Positions 18,401 to 26,815 of a stretch of 64,000 bases of DNA are shown one piece after another. A program made the position numbers and the translations under genes. The stretch covers positions 62,001 through 126,000 of the forward strand of contig CAYOLG010000009.1 in assembly GCA_964404745.1 (NCBI GenBank), in the 5' to 3' direction. The DNA comes from Pelagisphaera sp964404745. Its GTDB lineage: Bacteria > Verrucomicrobiota > Verrucomicrobiia > Opitutales > Opitutaceae. Position 1 is the stretch's first letter, and every line of letters starts with the position of its first letter. A model generated the notes under the pieces. The model did no database searches. It was given only the letters and a program-made list of their open reading frames with translations, and had not been told where the DNA came from.

Positions 18401-19132
18401 GAGGTTATGGAGAATCCGAATGGCATCAATTGCCATAAGTTCGGACCATTTCGCTCTAGTCTTGACGAGGATCTCGGCAAGGATTCCTCGAATCGTTTGC
18501 TCACCAGCAAAGAACTGAGAGACCTTAGACGGGGATTTGAGAATGCTCGCGAGGCTTTGGGTTGGGAGCATGATATAATGATTGGCTGTCATTGGGAATT
18601 CGATCTGCGAAGCGCTATCGACTTGGCAGAAGCCGTAGCGTCCATCAAGCCGCTTTGGCTGGAGGATCCTCTGCCGGTGGCCTATTCGGAAAGCTGGAAA
18701 CGGCTAGCGGAAATGTCTCCCGTTCCCATTTGCACGGGAGAGAACTGGATGCGTCGCGCAGAGGCTCTACCGTTCGTTACCAATGCTGCCATAGACATCT
18801 TGCATCCAGACCTACGAAATTCGGGCGGTTTCTTGGAAAGCAAACGCATGGCGGATCTGGCCGATCTGTATTTCCTTCCCATGGCCAACCACAACACGGG
18901 CAGCATCGTCAATGGAATGGCTAGCGTCCAATGGGCGTCCTCGTTACGAGACTACTTGGCGTGCGAAACCGTTTGGTTTCAAGGCGATTGGACGGACGAT
19001 GTCATTGTTCATGAAGCCCCCCTCTGCCGGGGTGGGTATGTCGAGCTTTCGGATAAACCGGGGCTGGGAATAGAACTGGATCCCGATGTCGTTAAAGCCC
19101 ATTTGGTGGAAGGCGAGCGTTGGTGGGGCTAA
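18401..19132 (+). CDS. Enolase-superfamily sugar-acid dehydratase, C-terminal part
   Basis: C-terminal barrel of a mandelate racemase/muconate lactonizing enzyme family protein, probably a sugar-acid dehydratase of the galactonate-dehydratase type. 243 residues remain; the N-terminal capping domain (about 130-150 aa) is lost in the gap. Metal and catalytic segments are visible in order: IGCHWEFD, WLEDPLP, TGENW, ILHPDLRNSGG and MANHNTGS with the catalytic His. It ends 22 bp before the Nramp-like gene on the same strand, so the two are probably co-transcribed. The exact sugar acid cannot be read from the sequence. Confidence 0.9.
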   Translation, partial: EVMENPNGINCHKFGPFRSSLDEDLGKDSSNRLLTSKELRDLRRGFENAREALGWEHDIMIGCHWEFDLRSAIDLAEAVASIKPLWLEDPLPVAYSESWKRLAEMSPVPICTGENWMRRAEALPFVTNAAIDILHPDLRNSGGFLESKRMADLADLYFLPMANHNTGSIVNGMASVQWASSLRDYLACETVWFQGDWTDDVIVHEAPLCRGGYVELSDKPGLGIELDPDVVKAHLVEGERWWG

Positions 19133-19154
19133 TTAATTGGGAGGAAAACTATTG

Positions 19155-20459
19155 ATGAGCCCTGATACGAACGTTCATTCCCCTGCGCCCAAAACGTTTC
19201 TCCAATACCTGAAGTCCTTCGGCCCGGGCATTATCGTGGTTTTGACCTGGCTGGGAGCGGGCGATATTGTCGAAGTCGGGGTTGCCGGAGGGAATTTTGG
19301 ATACGCCTTAATGTGGGTGGTGGCTTTGGCTGTATTGATGCGCTTTCTATTCGTGTCGCTGATCGCCAAGTACCAGTTGTGCAATCAACGGGGCGAGGGT
19401 GTTCTCGATGGATTGGCTCGCTTGCATACGGCCTTTCCGCTGCTGCTCTTCGTTGCTGCCATTGTCATGGGCCATATCTATGGAGCCTACATGACAGTTG
19501 GGATAGGAGAGGCTTGCGCCAATCTGATGGGTTTCGGATCCGTTTTCTCATGGGCGTTGCTCTTCAATGGTATTGCCGTGGCCATCCTCTTCAGACCGAT
19601 CTTCGGGCGTATCGAATGGATCTTCAAGGCTCTCCTCATATTGCTCTCGGTCTCTTTTCTCGGCACGGCCATTTGGGTGGGCCCCAATCCGGAAGGCGTT
19701 TTGCAAGGGACTTTGGCATTCAAACTGCCGGAGCGATCAGGGCCTTACGATTCGCTGTTGATCGCCATTGGCATGATCGGCGCGGTTGGAGGTTCTTTGA
19801 TGAATCTAGTGTATCCGTATTTTCTGGATAAGAAGGGCTGGAATCGTCCAAGCCACCGGCGGGTGCAGACTTACGATTTTCTTCTCGGAGTCGTGGTCAT
19901 GATCGTTCTCAATCTTTCGATTTGGACCCTGGGGGCGGAACTACTGTATCCAAGAGGACTGACAATTAAGGAGCTCGACGATCTGCCTCGGCTATTGAGC
20001 GAAGTGTTGGGTAATGGCGGGCGGACGCTTTTCTATCTAGGGATCTTCGCAGCCATCTATTCATCGCTAATCGGGCACGCCCTAGGACTGGGCTATCTGG
20101 GAAGCCACGCCTTCCTTCGTTGGAGCAAAGGCGTCGATGCGGATATCGGCGACTACCAAAATCACTGGTGGTACCGGACAATTGCAGTTTGGTGCTTGGT
20201 TTCGCCGTTAGTTTGGACGGCTCCAGGAATGCCGGGGTTTGTTTACCTCACTTTGCTTTCCAACAGTGCGCAAGTGGTCATTGTGCCCTTACTAGCAGGC
20301 GGCCTTTGGTGGATAACGGCGAGCAAAGAATACATAGGCGAGGAATACCGCAATCGCTGGTGGGAAAACCTAGTGATGGCTCTGCTCTTCTCTTTGGCTC
20401 TGTGGGGGGCTTACGGAGCTATTAAGTCTGTGCTCAATGCCCTATTTGCTGGCGGATAG
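19155..20459 (+). CDS. Divergent Nramp-like transporter
   Basis: Eleven-helix LeuT-fold membrane protein of the Nramp (SLC11) superfamily, 434 aa from the ATG at 19155. A TTG at 19137 is in frame, but GGGAGG followed by ATG at good spacing favours 19155. The N-terminal GPGIIVV and FGYALMWVV segments align with classical Nramp. The metal-binding helix-1 motif DPGN is replaced by GAGD (about residues 34-37). The helix-6 MPH motif region reads GAVGGSLMNLVYPYF. Both ion-contact sites therefore differ from Mn/Fe transporters, so the substrate is uncertain. It probably shares a transcript with the sugar-acid dehydratase upstream. Confidence 0.88.
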   Translation: MSPDTNVHSPAPKTFLQYLKSFGPGIIVVLTWLGAGDIVEVGVAGGNFGYALMWVVALAVLMRFLFVSLIAKYQLCNQRGEGVLDGLARLHTAFPLLLFVAAIVMGHIYGAYMTVGIGEACANLMGFGSVFSWALLFNGIAVAILFRPIFGRIEWIFKALLILLSVSFLGTAIWVGPNPEGVLQGTLAFKLPERSGPYDSLLIAIGMIGAVGGSLMNLVYPYFLDKKGWNRPSHRRVQTYDFLLGVVVMIVLNLSIWTLGAELLYPRGLTIKELDDLPRLLSEVLGNGGRTLFYLGIFAAIYSSLIGHALGLGYLGSHAFLRWSKGVDADIGDYQNHWWYRTIAVWCLVSPLVWTAPGMPGFVYLTLLSNSAQVVIVPLLAGGLWWITASKEYIGEEYRNRWWENLVMALLFSLALWGAYGAIKSVLNALFAGG

Positions 20460-20924
20460 TTTCGAGGTATCAACTGGTTAAATTGAAGCAGCGAGCAATC
20501 CGCTGGCTTCGCCGCTCGTTAAGTAAACAGCAACGGTGTACCTTAGCTAGTCACTGGCGCGGATTAAGCCCATTTTTTCCCGTCAGCGATTTGCGGACGA
20601 ATGGAAACCAATGCAAACATGATAAAGGGAATGGGAGTGAGAAACTTCCTCGGGAGTCCGACGACGATCCGGGATATCAGACCAAAACCGCCGACTCGAT
20701 CGAGAAGGCGATTAGCTAGAAATTAAACAATGGGGGGAGAGGCGCGAGCCTCTTCCCCTTTAAGTTAGCTTTTGGCAGTGAGCCGCTATTGGCTGTAGCA
20801 AGCTTTTCAGGGATACCAGCAACAACGGAATACGGTAGAGATTCGGTTACGTAGCGCCGCGCTATTAAAGGCATCCTTATTGCTCAATAGTTCCAAGCGG
20901 GTGAGCGATGTTAGATTCACCCTT
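20460..20924. other. Convergent intergenic region with a possible ORF remnant
   Basis: 465 bp between convergent genes. On the minus strand, about 20722 to 20564, one frame reads like real membrane-protein sequence (segment LISRIVVGLPRKFLTP, then IPFIMFALVSIRP, ending GKKWA and a stop). It has an in-frame stop just upstream and no good start codon, so it may be a remnant or a very small gene. The opposing plus-strand ORF (20483-20719) looks like its shadow. A terminator-like hairpin lies at 20733-20757. Nothing else is recognised. Confidence 0.4.
20733..20757. terminator. Probable bidirectional rho-independent terminator
   Basis: GGGGAGAGGC pairs with GCCTCTTCCCC around a GCGA loop with one bulged T. 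The hairpin is followed by TTT on the plus strand and preceded by an A/T-rich stretch that gives T residues on the minus strand. It lies between two convergent genes. Confidence 0.6.
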
Positions 20925-22256
20925 TTACTGGTCTCTTAGTTTCGCTCCGTAGAGCTTGGCTTTGGCGCGGAGGGCTTTGTCGAGATCTTGAGCGATATCG
21001 GGATGCCGATCGATGACGTCGTACATCTCCGACGGGTCTCGGTCGACGTGATAGAGCTCGGCCGCATCGACGTTCGTCCGTAATCGATATTTCCACGGTC
21101 CTCGGCGAACCGCTTCGAAGAAGTCGCTTTGGGAATAGAAGTATTCGTTTCTCGGTGACGCCGCCTCTCCTTTCAGAAAGGGAAGGATGTCGTATCCATC
21201 GATTTTCTGACGTATATTGGCTCCAGCCGCTGCCGCAAAGGTGGGAAGCAAATCTATGGTGGAAGCCATTTCCGAAGATATCCTTCCTTTGGGAATGACG
21301 CCGGGCCAGCGAAAGATTCCTGGAACGCGAAGCCCACCCTCGTAGGTAGTCCCTTTGGCCCCTCGCAGGAGCCCGGCATTTCCGGTGTGCCAACGCTCGT
21401 TCCCTGCTTGCAGCATGCGATCGGGGAGGTCGTGCCAAGGACCATTGTCGCTGGTAAAGACGACTAAGGTGTCTTTATCAAGTCCGAGGGAGTCGAGTTC
21501 GTCCAGTATGCGTCCGGCGCTCCAATCGATGGTTTCGATGACATCCCCATAGTGGCCTCCTGCCGACCGTCCGGACCGCTCATGCATGGTCATGACAGGC
21601 AAATGGGGCATGGAGTAGGCCAGGTAGAGAAAGAAGGGCTTTCGTTCGTTGGCACTTTCTTGAATAAAGCTGACGGCGGCTTCCGTGTAGCGAACGGTCA
21701 GATAGTGCTGATCGTGGCCGACTTCCTCGATCTCGGTAGTATCCCTGTAGAGATACATGGGCAGGTCGGTTTGCACCCATGGCTTTATCATATCGTTGGA
21801 GTAGGGGAGTCCAAAAAAGTGGTCGAATCCGCGTCCGGTAGGCATGACGTCATCGCTCTGGTGCCCCAAGTGCCATTTTCCCACCGCCATGGTTCGATAT
21901 CCGGCCGGTTTCAGTATTTGTGGAATCAATACTTGATTTTTGGGCAGGTGGGTTTCCGAGCCTGGACCAGTATTGCGCGGCATGCCAGCATGGATCGGGT
22001 AGCGCCCTGTGAGCAAGGCTGCTCGGGATGGGCTGCATACCGGAGCTCCGCAGTAGAAGGAGGTTAGCCGAACTCCCTCCGCTGCCATGCGGTCCAGATG
22101 TGGGGTGCGGGTGGTAGGGTGTCCATAGCTGCTTAAGTCGCCGTAGCCCATATCGTCAGCAAAAAGCACGACGAAATTGGGTTTATCGGTGGAGAGGACG
22201 GTAAGGCAGGTGAGGGTTGTGCTCAAGAAGAGGCAGAGGAGGGTGTGCTTTTTCAT
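20925..22256 (-). CDS. Exported S1 sulfatase
   Basis: S1 sulfatase of 443 aa, on the short side for the family. The signal peptide covers about residues 1-22. Metal ligands are Asp34-Asp35 in LFADDMGYGD. The formylglycine motif is Cys74-Ser-Pro-Ser-Arg78, followed by AALLTGRYPIHAGM. VGKWHLGH and FTSDNGPWHD are the other active-site segments. The general look is that of the arylsulfatase A group (DDMGYGD with CSPSR). It is transcribed alone, convergent to the Nramp-like gene and divergent from the semialdehyde dehydrogenase, with about 170 bp for divergent promoters. Confidence 0.95.
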   Translation of the reverse strand: MKKHTLLCLFLSTTLTCLTVLSTDKPNFVVLFADDMGYGDLSSYGHPTTRTPHLDRMAAEGVRLTSFYCGAPVCSPSRAALLTGRYPIHAGMPRNTGPGSETHLPKNQVLIPQILKPAGYRTMAVGKWHLGHQSDDVMPTGRGFDHFFGLPYSNDMIKPWVQTDLPMYLYRDTTEIEEVGHDQHYLTVRYTEAAVSFIQESANERKPFFLYLAYSMPHLPVMTMHERSGRSAGGHYGDVIETIDWSAGRILDELDSLGLDKDTLVVFTSDNGPWHDLPDRMLQAGNERWHTGNAGLLRGAKGTTYEGGLRVPGIFRWPGVIPKGRISSEMASTIDLLPTFAAAAGANIRQKIDGYDILPFLKGEAASPRNEYFYSQSDFFEAVRRGPWKYRLRTNVDAAELYHVDRDPSEMYDVIDRHPDIAQDLDKALRAKAKLYGAKLRDQ

Positions 22257-22425
22257 AATTGAATAGTCGCTTTCGATTTTCCACTAGAAAGCTCTCGTCG
22301 GAAATGGCCAAGGAAATTTAGCGATTCCGCCAGTTGTGAGCGCGATGGGAAACAATTAGGGTTGTCGCGATCGGCTAAGCGTTCTTTCGTGGAATCGGAC
22401 TGGATAGTTGTCCTGTAAAGTGACG

Positions 22426-23826
22426 ATGAAGACGCTTGATGTAATCTCCCCGATGGATGGCCAAACCATTGGCTCCATAGAAATTTCCGATGCCGTCGCG
22501 GTTGGCGCAGCGGTGGGCCGAGCCCAAGCCGCTTTTGAATCCTGGAGGGCGACTCCGGTCAAGGAGCGGGTGCAGCCTTTGTTTCGATTCAAGCAACTTG
22601 CGGAAGCGAATATCGGAGAGCTTTCCGAGCTTGTCAGCGCCGAGAGCGGCAAGACGGTAGGCGAGGCGAAAGCGGGAATCGAAAAAGGTTTGGAGGTCGT
22701 CGAATTCGCTACCTCGCTTCCCTTCGTGGGACAGGGAGGCAAGCTGGAAGTCAGCCGTGGTGTCGATTGCTACACGCGGTCCTATCCGCTTGGGGTGGTC
22801 GCGGGAATCTCTCCGTTTAACTTTCCCGCGATGGTACCTTTGTGGATGTATCCAATCGCTATCGCGACGGGAAATACCTTCCTGCTAAAGCCTTCCGAAC
22901 AGGTTCCTCTAACTTCCGCACGGATGGGGGAATTGTTGTTGGAAGCCGGGTTGCCGGAAAACGTATTTCAGGTCGTTCAAGGTGACAAGACTACGGTAGA
23001 ACACATCGTCGATCACTCCGGAATCGAGGCGGTGGGATTTGTCGGTTCCACCAAGATCGCCCGCATCGTCTATGAACGGGGAATCGCGGCGGGCAAGCGC
23101 ATGCTGTGTTTGGGAGGAGCGAAGAACCATTTGGTGGTTGTGCCCGATGCGGATGTGGAAGTCACCGCCAAGAATGTGGTAGCCTCGGCCACGGGTTGCG
23201 CGGGCCAGCGCTGTATGGCGGCCAGCGTACTGATCACTGTGGGTGATTGCTCCGAGGTTCTGGCCGCGATTGAGGCGGAAATGCGGAAAATCGTAGCGGG
23301 GCAAAACATGGGAGCTATTATCAATGCGGCAGCCAAGGAGCATATCGAATCTTATATTGATAGAGCTGAGGCGGCCGGCGCGACGATTCGAGTTGATGGG
23401 CGAGGCGTTCAGGTGGGAGGAAAGTATGACGGATTCTATGTGGGACCGACGTTGATCGAAGGTGTAGACGCTGGCAGCGAATGCGCCTGCGACGAGATTT
23501 TCGGGCCCGTGCTCACGGTTTTGAACGTGGACACGCTCGATGAAGCTTTGGCGATCGAAAATGAGAATCCCTATGGCAACGCAGCGTCGATTTACACAAC
23601 GAATGGAGCAACGGCTCGGTATTTCGAGGATCGAGCCAGTTCCGGAATGATTGGGGTCAATATAGGCGTGCCGGTACCGCGAGAGCCCTTCTCTTTCGGG
23701 GGATGGAACGAATCGAAATTCGGAATGGGCGATATTACCGGGACGGATGGCGCGCGCTTTTGGACGAAGCAGAAGAAGATCACCCAAAAATGGACCGTTA
23801 GCGGGCAACAAAACTGGATGAGCTGA
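22426..23826 (+). CDS. mmsA: CoA-acylating methylmalonate-semialdehyde dehydrogenase-like enzyme
   Basis: Aldehyde dehydrogenase superfamily enzyme of the MmsA/IolA type, converting a malonic or methylmalonic semialdehyde to acetyl- or propionyl-CoA with NAD. 466 aa from the ATG at 22426; an in-frame TTG at 22408 is less likely. Visible are SPFNFPAMVPLWMYP, the catalytic Cys in AGQRCMAAS (about residue 273), and LGGAKNH at the site where ordinary aldehyde dehydrogenases carry a general-base Glu. That substitution is typical of the CoA-dependent group. It precedes the sugar cluster by 144 bp, with a palindrome in between, so it may be a separate transcript feeding the same pathway. Confidence 0.9.
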   Translation: MKTLDVISPMDGQTIGSIEISDAVAVGAAVGRAQAAFESWRATPVKERVQPLFRFKQLAEANIGELSELVSAESGKTVGEAKAGIEKGLEVVEFATSLPFVGQGGKLEVSRGVDCYTRSYPLGVVAGISPFNFPAMVPLWMYPIAIATGNTFLLKPSEQVPLTSARMGELLLEAGLPENVFQVVQGDKTTVEHIVDHSGIEAVGFVGSTKIARIVYERGIAAGKRMLCLGGAKNHLVVVPDADVEVTAKNVVASATGCAGQRCMAASVLITVGDCSEVLAAIEAEMRKIVAGQNMGAIINAAAKEHIESYIDRAEAAGATIRVDGRGVQVGGKYDGFYVGPTLIEGVDAGSECACDEIFGPVLTVLNVDTLDEALAIENENPYGNAASIYTTNGATARYFEDRASSGMIGVNIGVPVPREPFSFGGWNESKFGMGDITGTDGARFWTKQKKITQKWTVSGQQNWMS

Positions 23827-23873
23827 AGGATGCAGGTATTCGTCAATAAAGGACATTTTGAATACGAAGTTAA

Positions 23874-23942
23874 GGTAGCGGCCGATCTCGGAGCGGTTAT
23901 TACAGAATAAGTTTAGTGGTCGCTCGGAGATCGACCGCTACC
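23874..23942. repeat. Family A palindrome
   Basis: Arms 23874-23895 and 23921-23942 are inverted repeats matching at 20 of 22 positions, with a 25-bp loop. The arm starts GGTAGCGGCCGATCTCGGAG. It lies between mmsA and the zinc dehydrogenase gene and could form a strong RNA hairpin. Confidence 0.85.
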
Positions 23943-23970
23943 TTGAAAAAATTTGAGACCAACAAACTAA

Positions 23971-25020
23971 ATGAAAGCGGCAGTTTACAAAGGTAAGGAG
24001 CGAATCGACGTTGAAGATGTCGATGACCCCGAGCTGGATGAGGGCGAGGTGTTGGTGGAGATCGATGCTTGCGCGGTTTGCGGAACGGATCTCAGAACTT
24101 TTCGGCATGGCGATAAGAAGATCGAGCCGCCGCGGATCTTGGGACACGAGTTTTGCGGGCGAGTGGTCGATTCACGGGCGGAAGCCAATGTGTCCATTGG
24201 CGATCGGGTGGTCATGTACATCGTTCTCCTCTGCGGCGAGTGTCGCTATTGCCAGATGGGGCGGCAGAATCTTTGTCTGAATCGCACGACAATGTCGTAT
24301 CACCACGATGGCGCTTTCGCTCCCTTGATGAAGGTACCGGCTAAAGGCGTAGCTAACGGCCATTTGTTTAAGGTGGAATCGGATATGCCCTCTGATCAAA
24401 TGGGTTTGGCGGAACCTCTGGGCTGCGTGATCAACGCCCATGGAAAACTGAAGATCGGCTTGTACGACACGGTTGCCGTCATTGGAGCTGGCCCGATTGG
24501 CGTGATGCACGCAGTTGTATCCAGATTGCAAGGCGTCCAGAAAGTTTGGATGCTCGATACAATGGCCAGTAGGTTGGAAATGGCGGAACGCTTCGATATC
24601 GACGGTACTGTGCAGGTTAAGTCGGACGGATCGCATTTGCAGCGGATGAGCGAACTGACGGATGGTTTGGGACCGAGTGTGGTGATTGTTGCCTGCAGCA
24701 ATGCCCACGCCCAGGCGGATGCTCTGGAAATTGTCGGCAAAGGCGGGCGAGTAGAATTCTTCGGAGGGCTTCCTAAATCCGCGCCAACGGCGGTATTAAA
24801 CACGAACCACCTTCATTATAAGGAGATAGTCATTACGGGTTCGTATTCTGAGAAGATGAGCGATTTTCAGGCCTCTCAAGCCTTGATCCAGAGCGGTCGT
24901 TTTCCTGCCGACAAGATTATTACCCACCACTTGCCGCTGGAGCGAATCAACGAAGCGTTTCCCCTGATGGAGTCAGGCGAGGCTTTGAAAGTTTGTATCC
25001 AGCCTAGAGCCACTGCTTAG
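23971..25020 (+). CDS. Zinc-dependent medium-chain dehydrogenase
   Basis: Zinc-type alcohol/polyol dehydrogenase of the threonine/sorbitol dehydrogenase group, 349 aa. The catalytic zinc site is visible as CAVCGTDLRTF and GHEFCG. The structural zinc site has four Cys in CGECRYCQMGRQNLC. The NAD-binding Rossmann loop is VIGAGPIGVMHA. It probably oxidises a sugar, polyol or sugar acid to a keto product. First gene of a tight cluster: the aldolase starts 2 bp after its stop. A family A palindrome lies just upstream. Confidence 0.93.
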   Translation: MKAAVYKGKERIDVEDVDDPELDEGEVLVEIDACAVCGTDLRTFRHGDKKIEPPRILGHEFCGRVVDSRAEANVSIGDRVVMYIVLLCGECRYCQMGRQNLCLNRTTMSYHHDGAFAPLMKVPAKGVANGHLFKVESDMPSDQMGLAEPLGCVINAHGKLKIGLYDTVAVIGAGPIGVMHAVVSRLQGVQKVWMLDTMASRLEMAERFDIDGTVQVKSDGSHLQRMSELTDGLGPSVVIVACSNAHAQADALEIVGKGGRVEFFGGLPKSAPTAVLNTNHLHYKEIVITGSYSEKMSDFQASQALIQSGRFPADKIITHHLPLERINEAFPLMESGEALKVCIQPRATA

Positions 25021-25022
25021 CG

Positions 25023-25988
25023 ATGCTGTTGTCTTCAGAAAGCACTCGAGCTCTATACCGGTTTGCGGTGGAAAACCGATTCGCGGTTTTGGCGGTCAAT
25101 GCGGATAGTCCCGCCGCAGTCGTCGATTGCCTGATTGCTGCCAAGGAATGCGATGCCCCGATTATTATCGAAACAAGCTTATGGCAATTGGAAGGGCATA
25201 GCTTCGGGGTCGGAGATCCGTACCTCGGCATTGTTAGGTACTTGGCGGAGCTTAGGATTCTTGCGAATGCCGATCGGTTCAGAGATGTGCCAGTCGTCTA
25301 CCATACGGACCACATCAAAGGCCTCGAAACGCTGAGAATTCTAAAGCACGCCATGGCATCCGGAGCGTCGAGCATTTCCTTGGATTCGTCTGAGCTGAGC
25401 CGCGAGGAAAACATTGCCCATATGTCCGAGCTTTGCCGATACGCGAGCGATCGAAAATTGAGCGCGGCTTTGGAAATGGAGGCGGGAGTAGATGATGGAG
25501 TGACGCCTCTAGAAGAAACGAAAACGCTGTTTGGCGAGGTTGAGAGAAGGCATCCTGGAAATCTTTCGTTATGGGCTCCGGGTGTTGGCACCAAGCACGG
25601 CCTCTCCAGCGATACGTTAGCATTTAGCCCAACCTCGGTAAGCGAGCATCAGTTGCTTGCCTCGGAGATTGCTGGACGCCCAATAGGAATCGCCTTGCAC
25701 GGATCATCGGGTTTATCGAACGAGCAACTGGAGGCGGCCGTGGAAGCGGGCGTATCCAAAGTGAATTGGTCCTCGGAATCCCTGCTTATTCGGTCATCGG
25801 CTGCTAAGACCTATTTTGAGGAAAACTCCGAGCGATTGGAGAAATCTCATGCGGGTTTTAAAAGCGCTGCTATGGACAATGGATTGCAGCAGTACATTTC
25901 CGAACGTTACACGCCAAGGGTAGCTGAAAGGATAGGTATCTTGAAAGGAAAGGGGAGAGGGATAGAATTCCTGGATACGTTGTCATGA
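25023..25988 (+). CDS. Class II (zinc) ketose aldolase
   Basis: Class II fructose/tagatose-bisphosphate aldolase family protein, 321 aa. Metal-site residues are present: His in VVYHTDH, Glu in EMEAG, His in GTKHG and His in ALHGSSGL. The C-terminal VSKVNWSSE segment matches the phosphate-binding NIDTD-like loop but is altered, so the substrate may not be a standard bisphosphate. It begins 2 bp after the zinc dehydrogenase and overlaps the next gene by 4 bp (ATGA), so the genes are translationally coupled. It likely cleaves a keto-sugar phosphate or keto sugar acid made by neighbouring enzymes. Confidence 0.88.
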   Translation: MLLSSESTRALYRFAVENRFAVLAVNADSPAAVVDCLIAAKECDAPIIIETSLWQLEGHSFGVGDPYLGIVRYLAELRILANADRFRDVPVVYHTDHIKGLETLRILKHAMASGASSISLDSSELSREENIAHMSELCRYASDRKLSAALEMEAGVDDGVTPLEETKTLFGEVERRHPGNLSLWAPGVGTKHGLSSDTLAFSPTSVSEHQLLASEIAGRPIGIALHGSSGLSNEQLEAAVEAGVSKVNWSSESLLIRSSAAKTYFEENSERLEKSHAGFKSAAMDNGLQQYISERYTPRVAERIGILKGKGRGIEFLDTLS

Positions 25989-26815
25989 GTTTGCCGGAAC
26001 GGATAGTGGTGACGGGAGCTGCGGGCCGAGTGGGAAAAGCATTACGGCCCTATTTGCGGGAACGTTTTGAGGAGGTGATGCTAACGGACCTTTTGGAGAT
26101 CGACGATTGCCAGGATGGGGAGTCTTTTGAGCAGGGGGACATCGTTGATTACGCTTTCGTCAGCAAGCTTGTGGCCAGAAGCGGTGGGATCGTGCATCTG
26201 GCGGGGCTAGTAGCCTCGCACTATACCTTTGCAGAGAATATCGGTCCCAATTATCAGGGGACGCATAACATTTTTCGAGCAGCCACAGAAAAGGGTATCG
26301 AGAATGTGGTCTACGCAAGTAGCCACCATGCCGTGGGGTTTATCAAGCGGGGCGAGAAAATCGACCATACGACGGCTCATCGGCCAGATACCGAGTATGG
26401 CTTGAGCAAAGCCTTTGGCGAGTCAGCCGCCGCCTATTTCGCGGATAAGTTCGGTCTGAACATTCTGTCTATTAGAATAGGATACGTTGGTCCCGATGTG
26501 CCTAACGAGCGTCGGTTGCATACTTGGGTGAGCGCTCGCGATTTGACCCAATTAATTGAGATCGGCTTGCGAACGAAAGGAATGGGGCATCAGATTGTTT
26601 ACGGTGTCTCGGATTGCGACGAACCGTTTTTCGACAACAGCAATGCGGAGCGTCTTGGGTATCGACCTTCAGATCATTCCCGCGACGCGGTAGCCAGCCC
26701 ATCGGTGCTTGAGTGCAAGCCGGATTTGAACAGCATCGAAGAAGGTGTGGTGGGTGGCGGCTTTGCCGCTATAGATTTTTCCGGAGATAAGGACCGAATA
26801 CTGAAATCGACATGA
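25985..26815 (+). CDS. NAD-dependent epimerase/dehydratase-family enzyme (uronate dehydrogenase-like)
   Basis: Extended short-chain dehydrogenase, 276 aa. The Rossmann motif TGAAGRVG is at the N terminus followed by KALRPYLRERF, resembling uronate dehydrogenases (TGAAG..G..LRP). The catalytic Tyr-Lys pair lies in EYGLSKAFGE, with the preceding Ser in YASSHHAVG. It would oxidise a hexuronate or related sugar to a lactone. Coupled by 4-bp overlaps to the aldolase before it and the Gfo/Idh gene after it. Confidence 0.88.
   Translation: MSLPERIVVTGAAGRVGKALRPYLRERFEEVMLTDLLEIDDCQDGESFEQGDIVDYAFVSKLVARSGGIVHLAGLVASHYTFAENIGPNYQGTHNIFRAATEKGIENVVYASSHHAVGFIKRGEKIDHTTAHRPDTEYGLSKAFGESAAAYFADKFGLNILSIRIGYVGPDVPNERRLHTWVSARDLTQLIEIGLRTKGMGHQIVYGVSDCDEPFFDNSNAERLGYRPSDHSRDAVASPSVLECKPDLNSIEEGVVGGGFAAIDFSGDKDRILKST

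Noticed and set aside
18202..18592. Open frames running across the N run
   Set aside because: They are artefacts of translating N as open sequence; only the CNNM frame on the left and the dehydratase frame on the right are supported by family motifs.
22909..23856. 315-codon open frame opposite mmsA
   Set aside because: Antisense to a well-conserved aldehyde dehydrogenase; Arg/His-rich product without a domain.
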